The position numbers and the translations under genes are program-made. This document shows positions 17,401-32,000 of a DNA stretch of 64,000 bases, piece by piece. The stretch covers positions 55,353 to 119,352 of the forward strand of contig JAUCBJ010003424.1 in NCBI GenBank assembly GCA_032718475.1, written 5' to 3'. Each line of letters opens with the position of its first letter. The first letter of the stretch is position 1. The notes under the pieces are model-generated. The model searched no databases and was not told where the DNA came from. It saw nothing but the letters and a program-made list of their open reading frames with translations. This stretch comes from Nemertoderma westbladi. Lineage: Eukaryota > Xenacoelomorpha > Nemertodermatida > Nemertodermatidae.

Positions 17401-19830
17401 TACCTCGATACAATCCTCTACATGAGACTATCAAATAAAATAAATCGACATATTCTCACTAGGACTACCTCGACACAATCCTCTACATGGAGACTATCAA
17501 ATAAAATAAATCGACACATTCTCACTAGGACTACCTCGACACAATCCTATACATGGAGACTATCAAATCAAATAAATCGACACATTCTCACTAGGACTAC
17601 CTCGACACAATCCTATACATGGAGACTATCAAATCAAATAAATCGACACATTCTCACTAGGACTACCTCGACACAATCTACATGGAGACTATCAAATCAA
17701 AGAAATCGACATATTCTCACTAGGACTACCTCGACACGATCCTCTACATGGAGACTATCAAATCAAATAAATCGACATATTCTCACTAGGACTACCTCGA
17801 CACAATCCTCTACATGGAGACTATCAAATAAAATAAATCGACACATTCTCACTAGGACTACCTCGACACAATCCTATACATGGAGACTATCAAATCAAAT
17901 AAATCGACACATTCTCACTAGGACTACCTCGACACAATCTACATGGAGACTATCAAATCAAAGAAATCGACATATTCTCACTAGGACTACCTCGACACGA
18001 TCCTCTACATGGAGACTATCAAATCAAATAAATCGACATATTCTCACTAGGACTACCTCGACACAATCCTCTACATGGAGACTATCAAATAAAATAAATC
18101 GACACATTCTCACTAGGACTACCTCGACACAATCCTATACATGGAGACTATCAAATCAAATAAATCGACACATTCTCACTAGGACTACCTCGACACAATC
18201 CTCTACATAGAGACTATCAAATCAATTAAATCGACATATTCTCACTAGGACTACCTAGACACGATCCTCTACATGGAGACTATCAAATCAAATAAATCGA
18301 CACATTCTCACTAGGACTACCTCGACACAATCTACATGGAGACTATCAAATCAAAGAAATCGACATATTCTCACTAGGACTACCTCGACACAATCCTCTA
18401 CATGGAGACTATCAAATCAATTAAAACGATATATTCTCACTAGGACTACCTCGACACGATCCTCTACATGGAGACTATCAAATCAAATAAATCGACATAT
18501 TCTCACTAGGACTACCTCGACACAATCCTCTACATGGAGACTATCAAATCAAATAAATCGATATATTCTCACTAGGACTACCTCGACACGATCCTCTACA
18601 TGGAGACTATCAAATCAAAGAAATCGACACATTCTCACTAGGACTACCTCGACACAATCCTCTACATAGAGACTATCAAATCAATTAAATCGACATATTC
18701 TCACTAGGACTACCTAGACACGATCCTCTACATGGAGACTATCAAATCAAATAAATCGACACATTCTCACTAGGACTACCTCGACACAATCTACATGGAG
18801 ACTATCAAATCAAAGAAATCGACATATTCTCACTAGGACTACCTCGACACAATCCTCTACATGGAGACTATCAAATCAATTAAATCGATATATTCTCACT
18901 AGGACTACCTCGACACGATCCTCTACATGGAGACTATCAAATCAAATAAATCGACATATTCTCACTAGGACTACCTCGACACAATCCTCTACATGGAGAC
19001 TATCAAATCAAATAAATCGATATATTCTCACTAGGACTATCTCGACACGATCCTCTACATGGAGACTATCAAATCAAAGAAATCGACACATTCTCACTAG
19101 GACTACCTCGATACAATCCTCTACATGAGACTATCAAATAAAATAAATCGACATATTCTCACTAGGACTACCTCGACACAATCCTCTACATGGAGACTAT
19201 CAAATCAAATAAATCGACATATTCTCACTAGGACTACCTCGACACAATCCTCTACATGGAGACTATCAAATCAAAGAAATCGACACATTCTCACTAGGAC
19301 TACCTCGATACAATCCTCTACATGAGACTATCAAATAAAATAAATCGACATATTCTCACTAGGACTACCTCGACACAATCCTCTACATGGAGACTATCAA
19401 ATCAAAGAAATCGACATATTCTCACTAGGACTACCTCGACACAATCCTCTACATGGAGACTATCAAATCAAATAAATCGACATATTCTCACTAGGACTAC
19501 CTCGACACGATCCTCTACATGGAGACTATCAAATCAAAGAAATCGACACATTCTCACTAGGACAACCTCGACACGATCCTCTACATGGAGACTATCAAAT
19601 CAAAGAAATCGACACATTCTCACTAGGACTACCTCGATACAATCCTCTACATGAGACTATCAAATAATATAAATCGACATATTCTCACTAGGACTACCTC
19701 GACACAATCCTCTACATGGAGACTATCAAATCAAAGAAATCGACATATTCTCACTAGGACTACCTCGACACAATCCTCTACATGGAGACTATCAACTCAA
19801 ATAAATCGACATATTCTCACTAGGACTACC
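14461..19830 (+). repeat. Satellite A: 66-bp tandem repeat, about 81 copies
   Basis: The unit is 66 bp, beginning AGACTATCAAATCAAATAAA and continuing TCGACATATTCTCACTAGGA, then CTACCTCGACACAATCCTCT, ACATGG. A 60-bp variant lacks CCTCTA (for example near 14780, 15175, 15503, 17677, 17937). Other variants are CAAAGAAATCG, CAATTAAATCG, CGACACATTC and CTCCCTAGG. CTCCCTAGG recurs at 14821, 15214, 15541 and 15871, about 330-390 bp apart, showing higher-order units of five to six monomers. Frames stay open because 66 is a multiple of three; no gene is implied. Confidence 0.97.
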
Positions 19831-20048
19831 ACGCACGGCCCTCATCCCAAACTCTGTAATAACCGGAATCCCTTTCATGAAATAACATCCTCTTGTTCTT
19901 GTAAGTATTGCGGCTTCCTCAAAACTTTATGGTACCATGATTTGGATTGTCTAAAAGCCCCGTCATTATCATTTTAAGCAACATCCCCTTGAATTGTTTG
20001 TAGTAGGTCGAATTAATGCGTCATATTGCGTTCTTTCGATCAATACAA
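19831..20048. other. Junction between the two satellites
   Basis: 218 bp of non-repetitive sequence with no recognisable gene or element end. It separates two unrelated satellite families. Confidence 0.6.
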
Positions 20049-23000
20049 TTCATTCCATTCTGATAGTTCATTCCATTCTGATAGTTAATTCCATTCTGAT
20101 AGTTCATTCCATTCTGATAGTTCATTCCATTCTGATAGTTCATTCCATTCTGATAGTTAATTCCATTCTGATAGTTCATTCCATTCTGATAGTTAATTCC
20201 ATTCTGATAGTTCATTCCATTCTGATAGTTAATTCCATTCTGATAGTTCATTCCATTCTGATAGTTCATTCCATTCTGATAGTTCATTCCATTCTGATAG
20301 TTAATTCCATTCTGATAGTTCATTCCATTCTGATAGTTAATTCCATTCTGATAGTTCATTCCATTCTGATAGTTCATTCCATTCTGATAGTTCATTCCAT
20401 TCTGATTGTTCATTCCATTCTGATAGTTAATTCCATTCTGATAGTTCATTCCATTCTGATTGTTAATTCCATTCTGATTGTTCATTCCATTCTGATAGTT
20501 CATTCCATTCTGATAGTTCATTCCATTCTGATAGTTCATTCCATTCTGATAGTTAATTCCATTCTGATTGTTCATTCCATTCTGATAGTTCATTCCATTC
20601 TGATAGTTCATTCCATTCTGATAGTTAATTCCATTCTGATTGTTAATTCCATTCTGATTGTTAATTCCATTCTGATTGTTCATTCCATTCTGATAGTTCA
20701 TTCCATTCTGATAGTTCATTCCATTCTGATAGTTAATTCCATTCTGATAGTTCATTCCATTCTGATTGTTAATTCCATTCTGATTGTTAATTCCATTCTG
20801 ATTGTTCATTCCATTCTGATAGTTCATTCCATTCTGATAGTTCATTCCATTCTGATAGTTCATTCCATTCTGATAGTTCATTCCATTCTGATTGTTAATT
20901 CCATTCTGATAGTTCATTCATTCCATTCTGATAGTTCATTCCATTATGATTGTTCATTCCATTCTGATAGTTCATTCCATTCTGATAGTTCATTCCATTC
21001 TGATAGTTCATTCCATTCTGATAGTTCATTCCATTCTGATAGTTCATTCCATTCTGATTGTTCATTCCATTGTGATAGTTCATTCCATTCTGATTGTTAA
21101 TTCCATTCTGATAGTTCATTCCATTCTGATTGTTAATTCCATTCTGATAGTTCATTCCATTCTGATAGTTCATTCCATTCTGATAGTTCATTCCATTCTG
21201 ATTGTTCATTCCATTCTGATAGTTAATTCTATTCTGATAGTTCATTCCATTCTGATAGTTCATTCCATTCTGATAGTTCATTCCATTCTGATAGTTAATT
21301 CCATTATGATAGTTAATTCCATTCCGATAGTTCATTCCATTCTGATAGTTAATTCTATTCTGATAGTTAATTCTATTCTGATTGTTAATTCCATTCTGAT
21401 TGTTAATTCCATTCTGATTGTTCATTCCATTCTGATAGTTCATTCCATTCTGATAGTTCATTCCATTCTGATAGTTAATTCCATTCTGATAGTTCATTCC
21501 ATTCTGATTGTTAATTCCATTCTGATTGTTCATTCCATTCTGATAGTTCATTCCATTCTGATAGTTCATTCCATTCTGATAGTTCATTCCATTCTGATTG
21601 TTAATTCCATTCTGATAGTTCATTCCATTCTGATAGTTCATTCCATTCTGATAGTTCATTCCATTCTGATTGTTCATTCCATTCTGATAGTTCATTCCAT
21701 TCTGATAGTTCATTCCATTCTGATAGTTCATTCCATTCTGATAGTTTATTCCATTCTGATAGTTCATTCCATTCTGATAGTTCATTCCATTCTGATTGTT
21801 CATTCCATTCTGATAGTTCATTCCATTCTGATAGTTCATTCCATTCTGATAGTTCATTCCATTCTGATAGTTTATTCCATTCTGATAGTTCATTCCATTC
21901 TGATTGTTCATTCCATTCTGATTGTTCATTCCATTCTGATAGTTCATTCCATTCTGATAGTTCATTCCATTCTGATAGTTCATTCCATTCTGATAGTTCA
22001 TTCCATTCTGATAGTTCATTCATTCCATACTGGTTGTTCATTCCGTTCTGATAGTTCATTCCATTCTGATAGTTCATTCATTCCATACTGGTTGTTCATT
22101 CCATTCTGATAGTTCATTCCATTCTGATAGTTCATTCATTCCATTCTGATAGTTCACTCATTCCATTCTGATAGTTCATTCCATTCTGATTGTTCATTCC
22201 ATTCTGATTGTTCATTCCATTCTGATAGTTCATTCCATTCTGATAGTTCATTCCATTCTGATAGTTCATTCATTCCATACTGGTTGTTCATTCCATTCTG
22301 ATAGTTCATTCCATTCTGATAGTTCATTCATTCCATTCTGATAGTTCACTCATTCCATTCAGATAGTTCATTCCATTCTGATTGTTCATTCCATTCTGAT
22401 TGTTCATTCCATTCTGATAGTTCATTCCATTCTGATAGTTCATTCCATTCTGATTGTTCATTCCATTCTGATAGTTCATTCCATTCTGATAGTTCATTCC
22501 ATTCTGATAGTTCATTCCATTCTGATAGTTCATTCCATTCTGATAGTTAATTCCATTCTGATTGTTAATTCCATTCTGATAGTTAATTCCATTCTGATAG
22601 TTAATTCCATTCTGATAGTTCATTCCATTCTGATAGTTCATTCCATTCTGATAGTTCATTCCATTCTGATAGTTCATTCCATTCTGATAGTTCATTCCAT
22701 TCTGATAGTTCATTCCATTCTGATAGTTCATTCCATTCTGATAGTTCATTCCATTCTGATAGTTTATTCCATTCTGATAGTTCATTCCATTCTGATTGTT
22801 AATTCCATTCTGATAGTTCATTCCATTCTGATAGTTCATTCCATTCTGATAGTTCATTCCATTCTGATAGTTCATTCCATTCTGATAGTTCATTCCATTA
22901 TGATTGTTCATTCCATTCTGATAGTTCATTCCATTCTGATAGTTCATTCCATTCTGATAGTTTATTCCATTCTGATAGTTCATTCCATTCTGATTGTTAA

Positions 23001-26000
23001 TTCCATTCTGATAGTTAATTCCATTCTGATTGTTAATTCCATTCTGATTGTTCATTCCATTCTGATAGTTCATTCCATTATGATTGTTCATTCCATTCTG
23101 ATTGTTCATTCCATTCTGATAGTTCATTCCATTCTGATAGTTCATTCATTCCATACTGGTTGTTCATTCCATTCTGATAGTTCATTCCATTCTGATAGTT
23201 CATTCCATTCTGATAGTTCATTCCATTCTGATTGTTAATTCCATTCTGATAGTTAATTCCATTCTGATTGTTCATTCCATTCTGATTGTTCATTCCATTC
23301 TGATAGTTCATTCCATTCTGATAGTTCATTCCATTCTGATAGTTCATTCCATTCTGATAGTTCATTCCATTCTGATAGTTGATTCCATTCTGATAGTTAA
23401 TTCCATTATGATAGTTAATTCCATTCCGATAGTTCATTCCATTCTGATAGTTCATTCCATTCTGATAGTTAATTCCATTCTGATTGTTAATTCCATTCTG
23501 ATTGTTCATTCCATTCTGATAGTTCATTCCATTCTGATTGTTCATTCCATTCTGATTGTTCATTCCATTCTGATAGTTCATTCCATTCTGATAGTTCATT
23601 CCATTCTGATAGTTCATTCCATTCTGATAGTTCATTCCATTCTGATAGTTGATTCCATTCTGATAGTTAATTCCATTATGATAGTTAATTCCATTCCGAT
23701 AGTTCATTCCATTCTGATAGTTCATTCCATTCTGATAGTTCATTCCATTCTGATAGTTCATTCCATTCTGATAGTTCATTCCATTCTGATAGTTAATTCT
23801 ATTCTGATAGTTCATTCCATTCTGATAGTTCATTCCATTCTGATAGTTAATTCCATTATGATAGTTAATTCCATTCTGATAGTTAATTCCATTCTGATAG
23901 TTCATTCCATTCTGATTGTTCATTCCATTCTGATAGTTCATTCATTCCATTCTGATTGTTCATTCCATTCTGATAGTTCATTCCATTCTGATTGTTAATT
24001 CCATTATGATTGTTAATTCCATTCTGATAGTTCATTCCATTCTGATTGTTCATTCCATTCTGATAGTTCATTCATTCCATTCTGATTGTTCATTCCATTC
24101 TGATAGTTCATTCCATTCTGATAGTTAATTCCATTCTGATAGTTTATTCCATTCTGATAGTTAATTCTATTCTGATAGTTCATTCCATTCTGATAGTTCA
24201 TTCCATTCTGATAGTTAATTCCATTATGATAGTTAATTCCATTCTGATAGTTAATTCCATTCTGATAGTTCATTCCATTCTGATTGTTCATTCCATTCTG
24301 ATAGTTCATTCATTCCATTCTGATTGTTCATTCCATTCTGATAGTTCATTCCATTCTGATTGTTCATTCCATTCTGATAGTTCATTCATTCCATTCTGAT
24401 TGTTCATTCCATTCTGATAGTTCATTCCATTCTGATTGTTCATTCCATTCTGATAGTTCATTCCATTCTGATAGTTAATTCCATTCTGATAGTTCATTCC
24501 ATTCTGATAGTTCATTTCATTCTGATAGTTCATTCCATTCTGATTGTTCATTCCATTCTGATAGTTCATTCATTCCATTCTGATTGTTCATTCCATTCTG
24601 ATAGTTCATTCCATTCTGATTGTTAATTCCATTCTGATAGTTCATTCCATTCTGATAGTTAATTCCATTCTGATAGTTCATTCCATTCTGATAGTTCATT
24701 TCATTCTGATAGTTCATTCCATTCTGATTGTTCATTCCATTCTGATTGTTCATTCCATTCTGATAGTTCATTCCATTCTGATAGTTCATTCCATTCTGAT
24801 AGTTCATTCCATTCTGATAGTTCATTCCATTCTGATAGTTAATTCCATTCTGATTGTTAATTCCATTCTGATAGTTAATTCCATTCTGATAGTTAATTCC
24901 ATTCTGATAGTTCATTCCATTCTGATAGTTCATTCCATTCTGATAGTTAATTCCATTCTGATAGTTCATTCCATTCTGATAGTTCATTCCATTCTGATAG
25001 TTCATTCCATTCTGATAGTTAATTCCATTCTGATAGTTAATTCCATTCTGATAGTTCATTCCATTCTGATAGTTCATTCCATTCTGATAGTTAATTCCAT
25101 TCTGATAGTTAATTCCATTCTGATAGTTCATTCCATTCTGATAGTTCATTCCATTCTGATAGTTCATTCCATTCTGATAGTTCATTCCATTCTGATAGTT
25201 CATTCCATTATGATTGTTCATTCCATTCTGATAGTTCATTCCATTCTGATAGTTCATTCATTCCATTCTGATTGTTCATTCTATTCTGATAGTTCATTCC
25301 ATTATGATTGTTCATTCCATTCTGATAGTTAATTCCATTCTGATAGTTCATTCCATTCTGATAGTTAATTCCATTCTGATAGTTCATTCCATTCTGATTG
25401 TTCATTCCATTCTGATAGTTCATTCCATTCTGATAGTTCATTCCATTCTGATAGTTAATTCCATTCTGATAGTTAATTCCATTCTGATAGTTCATTCCAT
25501 TCTGATAGTTCATTCCATTCTGATAGTTCATTCCATTCTGATAGTTCATTCCATTATGATTGTTCATTCCATTCTGATAGTTCATTCCATTCTGATAGTT
25601 CATTCCATTCTGATAGTTCATTCCATTCTGATAGTTCATTCATTCCATTCTGATTGTTCATTCTATTCTGATAGTTCATTCCATTCTGATTGTTCATTCC
25701 ATTCTGATAGTTAATTCCATTCTGATAGTTAATTCCATTCTGATAGTTCATTCCATTCTGATAGTTCATTCCATTCTGATAGTTCATTCCATTCTGATAG
25801 ATCATTCCATTCTGATAGTTCATTCCATTCTGATAGTTCATTCCATTCTGATAGTTCATTCCATTCTGATAGTTTATTCCATTCTGATAGTTCATTCCAT
25901 TCTGATAGTTCATTCCATTCTGATAGTTCATTCCATTCTGATAGATCATTCCATTCTGATAGTTCATTCCATTATGATTGTTCATTCCATTCTGATTGTT

Positions 26001-29000
26001 CATTCCATTCTGATAGTTCATTCCATTCTGATAGTTCATTCCATTCTGATAGTTCATTCCATTCTGATTGTTAATTCCATTATGATTGTTCATTCCATTC
26101 TGATTGTTCATTCCATTCTGATAGTTCATTCCATTCTGATAGTTCATTCCATTCTGATAGTTCATTCCATTCTGATTGTTAATTCCATTATGATTGTTCA
26201 TTCCATTCTGATAGATCATTCCATTCTGATAGTTTATTCCATTCTGATAGTTCATTCCATTCTGATTGTTCATTCCATTCTGATAGTTCATTCCATTCTG
26301 ATTGTTAATTCCATTCTGATAGTTCATTCCATTATGATTGTTCATTCCATTCTGATAGATCATTCCATTCTGATAGTTTATTCCATTCTGATAGTTCATT
26401 CCATTCTGATTGTTCATTCCATTCTGATAGTTCATTCCATTCTGATAGTTTATTCCATTCTGATAGTTCATTCCATTCTGATTGTTCATTCCATTCTGAT
26501 AGATCATTCCATTCTGATAGTTTATTCCATTCTGATAGTTCATTCCATTCTGATTGTTCATTCCATTCTGATAGTTCATTCCATTCTGATAGTTCATTCC
26601 ATTCTGATAGTTCATTCCATTCTGATTGTTAATTCCATTATGATTGTTCATTCCATTCTGATAGATCATTCCATTCTGATAGTTTATTCCATTCTGATAG
26701 TTCATTCCATTCTGATTGTTCATTCCATTCTGATAGTTCATTCCATTCTGATTGTTAATTCCATTCTGATAGTTCATTCCATTATGATTGTTCATTCCAT
26801 TCTGATAGATCATTCCATTCTGATAGTTTATTCCATTCTGATAGTTCATTCCATTCTGATTGTTCATTCCATTCTGATAGTTCATTCCATTCTGATAGTT
26901 TATTCCATTCTGATAGTTCATTCCATTCTGATAGTTCATTCCATTCTGATAGTTCATTCCATTCTGATAGATCATTCCATTCTGATAGTTCATTCCATTA
27001 TGATTGTTCATTCCATTCTGATAGATCATTCCATTCTGATAGTTTATTCCATTCTGATTGTTCATTCATTCCATTCTGATTGTTCATTCTATTCTGATAG
27101 TTCATTCCATTCTGATTGTTCATTCCATTCTGATAGTTCATTCCATTCTGATTGTTAATTCCATTATGATTGTTCATTCCATTCTGATAGATCATTCCAT
27201 TCTGATAGTTTATTCCATTCTGATTGTTCATTCCATTCTGATAGTTTATTCCATTCTGATAGATCATTCCATTCTGATAGTTTATTCCATTCTGATTGTT
27301 CATTCATTCCATTCTGATAGATCATTCCATTCTGATAGTTTATTCCATTCTGATTGTTCATTCCATTCTGATAGTTTATTCCATTCTGATAGATCATTCC
27401 ATTCTGATAGATCATTCCATTCTGATAGTTTATTCCATTCTGATTGTTCATTCCATTCTGATAGTTCATTCCATTCTGATTGTTCATTCCATTCTGATAG
27501 TTCATTCCATTCTGATTGTTAATTCCATTATGATTGTTCATTCCATTCTGATAGATCATTCCATTCTGATAGTTTATTCCATTCTGATAGTTCATTCCAT
27601 TCTGATAGTTCATTCCATTCTGATAGATCATTCCATTCTGATAGTTCATTCCATTATGATTGTTCATTCCATTCTGATAGATCATTCCATTCTGATTGTT
27701 AATTCCATTCTGATAGTTCATTCCATTCTGATAGTTCATTCCATTCTGATTGTTCATTCCATTCTGATAGATCATTCCATTCTGATAGATCATTCCATTC
27801 TGATTGTTCATTCCATTCTGATAGATCATTCCATTCTGATAGTTTATTCCATTCTGATTGTTCATTCCATTCTGATAGTTCATTCCATTCTGATTGTTCA
27901 TTCCATTCTGATAGTTCATTCCATTCTGATTGTTAATTCCATTATGATTGTTCATTCCATTCTGATAGATCATTCCATTCTGATAGTTTATTCCATTCTG
28001 ATAGTTCATTCCATTCTGATAGTTCATTCCATTCTGATAGATCATTCCATTCTGATAGTTCATTCCATTATGATTGTTCATTCCATTCTGATAGATCATT
28101 CCATTCTGATAGTTTATTACATTCTGATTGTTCATTCATTCCATTCTGATTGTTCATTCTATTCTGATAGTTCATTCCATTCTGATTGTTCATTCCATTC
28201 TGATAGTTCATTCCATTCTGATTGTTAATTCCATTATGATTGTTCATTCCATTCTGATAGATCATTCCATTCTGATAGTTTATTCCATTCTGATTGTTCA
28301 TTCCATTCTGATAGTTTATTCCATTCTGATAGTTCATTCCATTCTGATTGTTCATTCCATTCTGATAGATCATTCCATTCTGATAGTTTATTCCATTCTG
28401 ATAGATCATTCCATTCTGATAGTTTATTCCATTCTGATAGTTCATTCCATTCTGATTGTTCATTCCATTCTGATAGTTTATTCCATTCTGATAGATCATT
28501 CCATTCTGATAGTTTATTCCATTCTGATTGTTCATTCATTCCATTCTGATTGTTCATTCTATTCTGATAATTCATTCCATTCTGATTGTTCATTCCATTC
28601 TGATAGTTCATTCCATTCTGATTGTTAATTCCATTATGATTGTTCATTCCATTCTGATAGATCATTCCATTCTGATAGTTTATTCCATTCTGATAGTTCA
28701 TTCCATTCTGATAGTTCATTCCATTCTGATTGTTCATTCCATTCTGATAGATCATTCCATTCTGATAGTTTATTCCATTCTGATAGATCATTCCATTCTG
28801 ATAGTTTATTCCATTCTGATTGTTCATTCATTCCATTCTGATTGTTCATTCTATTCTGATAGTTCATTCCATTCTGATAGTTTATTCCATTCTGATTGTT
28901 CATTCATTCCATTCTGATTGTTCATTCATTCCATTCTGATTGTTCATTCTATTCTGATAGTTCATTCCATTCTGATTGTTCATTCCATTCTGATAGATCA

Positions 29001-32000
29001 TTCCATTCTGATAGTTTATTCCATTCTGATAGATCATTCCATTCTGATAGTTTATTCCATTCTGATAGTTCATTCCATTCTGATAGTTCATTCCATTCTG
29101 ATTGTTCATTCCATTCTGATAGATCATTCCATTCTGATAGTTTATTCCATTCTGATAGATCATTCCATTCTGATAGTTTATTCCATTCTGATTGTTCATT
29201 CATTCCATTCTGATTGTTCATTCTATTCTGATAGTTCATTCCATTCTGATTGTTCATTCCATTCTGATAGTTCATTCCATTCTGATTGTTAATTCCATTA
29301 TGATTGTTCATTCCATTCTGATAGATCATTCCATTCTGATAGTTTATTCCATTCTGATAGATCATTCCATTCTGATAGTTCATTCCATTCTGATTGTTCA
29401 TTCCATTCTGATAGTTCATTCCATTCTGATTGTTCATTCCATTCTGATAGTTCATTCCATTCTGATTGTTCATTCCATTCTGATAGTTCATTCCATTCTG
29501 ATTGTTAATTCCATTCTGATTGTTCATTCCATTCTGATTGTTCATTCCATTCTGATAGTTCATTCCATTCTGATTGTTAATTCCATTATGATTGTTCATT
29601 CCATTCTGATAGATCATTCCATTATGATTGTTCATTCCATTCTGATAGATCATTCCATTCTGATAGTTTATTCCATTCTGATAGTTCATTCCATTCTGAT
29701 TGTTCATTCCATTCTGATAGTTCATTCCATTCTGATTGTTCATTCCATTCTGATAGTTCATTCCATTCTGATTGTTCATTCCATTCTGATAGTTCATTCC
29801 ATTCTGATTGTTAATTCCATTCTGATTGTTCATTCCATTCTGATTGTTCATTCCATTCTGATAGTTCATTCCATTCTGATTGTTAATTCCATTATGATTG
29901 TTCATTCCATTCTGATAGATCATTCCATTCTGATAGTTTATTCCATTCTGATAGTTCATTCCATTCTGATTGTTCATTCCATTCTGATAGTTCATTCCAT
30001 TCTGATTGTTCATTCCATTCTGATAGTTCATTCCATTCTGATTGTTCATTCCATTCTGATAGTTCATTCCATTCTGATAGTTCATTCCATTCTGATTGTT
30101 AATTCCATTCTGATTGTTCATTCCATTCTGATTGTTCATTCCATTCTGATTGTTCATTCCATTCTGATAGTTCATTCCATTCTGATTGTTCATTCCATTC
30201 TGATAGTTCATTCCATTCTGATTGTTAATTCCATTCTGATTGTTCATTCCATTCTGATTGTTCATTCCATTCTGATAGTTCATTCCATTCTGATTGTTAA
30301 TTCCATTATGATTGTTCATTCCATTCTGATAGATCATTCCATTCTGATAGTTTATTCCATTCTGATAGTTCATTCCATTCTGATTGTTCATTCCATTCTG
30401 ATAGTTCATTCCATTCTGATTGTTCATTCCATTCTGATAGTTCATTCCATTCTGATTGTTCATTCCATTCTGATAGTTCATTCCATTCTGATAGTTCATT
30501 CCATTCTGATTGTTAATTCCATTCTGATTGTTCATTCCATTCTGATTGTTCATTCCATTCTGATAGTTCATTCCATTCTGATTGTTAATTCCATTATGAT
30601 TGTTCATTCCATTCTGATAGATCATTCCATTATGATTGTTCATTCCATTCTGATAGTTCATTCCATTCTGATTGTTCATTCCATTCTGATAGTTCATTCC
30701 ATTCTGATAGTTCATTCCATTCTGATAGTTCATTCCATTCTGATAGTTCATTCATTCCATTCTGATTGTTCATTCTATTCTGATAGTTCATTCCATTCTG
30801 ATTGTTCATTCCATTCTGATAGTTAATTCCATTCTGATAGTTAATTCCATTCTGATAGTTCATTCCATTCTGATAGTTCATTCCATTCTGATAGTTCATT
30901 CCATTCTGATAGATCATTCCATTCTGATAGTTCATTCCATTATGATTGTTCATTCCATTCTGATAGATCATTCCATTCTGATAGTTTATTCCATTCTGAT
31001 AGTTCATTCCATTGTGATTGTTCATTCCATTCTGATAGTTCATTCCATTCTGATAGTTCATTCCATTCTGATAGTTCATTCCATTCTGATTGTTAATTCC
31101 ATTATGATTGTTCATTCCATTCTGATAGATCATTCCATTCTGATAGTTTATTCCATTCTGATAGTTCATTCCATTCTGATTGTTCATTCCATTCTGATAG
31201 TTAATTCCATTCTGATAGTTCATTCCATTCTGATAGTTCATTCCATTCTGATTGTTCATTCCATTCTGATAGTTCATTCCATTCTGATTGTTCATTCCAT
31301 TCTGATAGTTCATTCCATTCTGATTGTTAATTCCATTCTGATTGTTCATTCCATTCTGATTGTTCATTCCATTCTGATAGTTCATTCCATTCTGATTGCT
31401 AATTCCATTATGATTGTTCATTCCATTCTGATAGATCATTCCATTCTGATAGTTTATTCCATTCTGATAGTTCATTCCATTCTGATTGTTCATTCCATTC
31501 TGATAGTTCATTCCATTCTGATTGTTCATTCCATTCTGATAGTTCATTCCATTCTGATTGTTCATTCCATTCTGATAGTTCATTCCATTCTGATAGTTCA
31601 TTCCATTCTGATTGTTAATTCCATTCTGATTGTTCATTCCATTCTGATTGTTCATTCCATTCTGATTGTTCATTCCATTCTGATAGTTCATTCCATTCTG
31701 ATTGTTCATTCCATTCTGATAGTTCATTCCATTCTGATTGTTAATTCCATTCTGATTGTTCATTCCATTCTGATTGTTCATTCCATTCTGATAGTTCATT
31801 CCATTCTGATTGTTAATTCCATTATGATTGTTCATTCCATTCTGATAGATCATTCCATTCTGATAGTTTATTCCATTCTGATAGTTCATTCCATTCTGAT
31901 TGTTCATTCCATTCTGATAGTTCATTCCATTCTGATTGTTCATTCCATTCTGATAGTTCATTCCATTCTGATTGTTCATTCCATTCTGATAGTTCATTCC

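Noticed and set aside
14461-19830. ORFs of WRLSNQINRHILTRTTSTQS repeats
   Set aside because: Product of the 66-bp monomer length; 1-bp variants end the frames at random.
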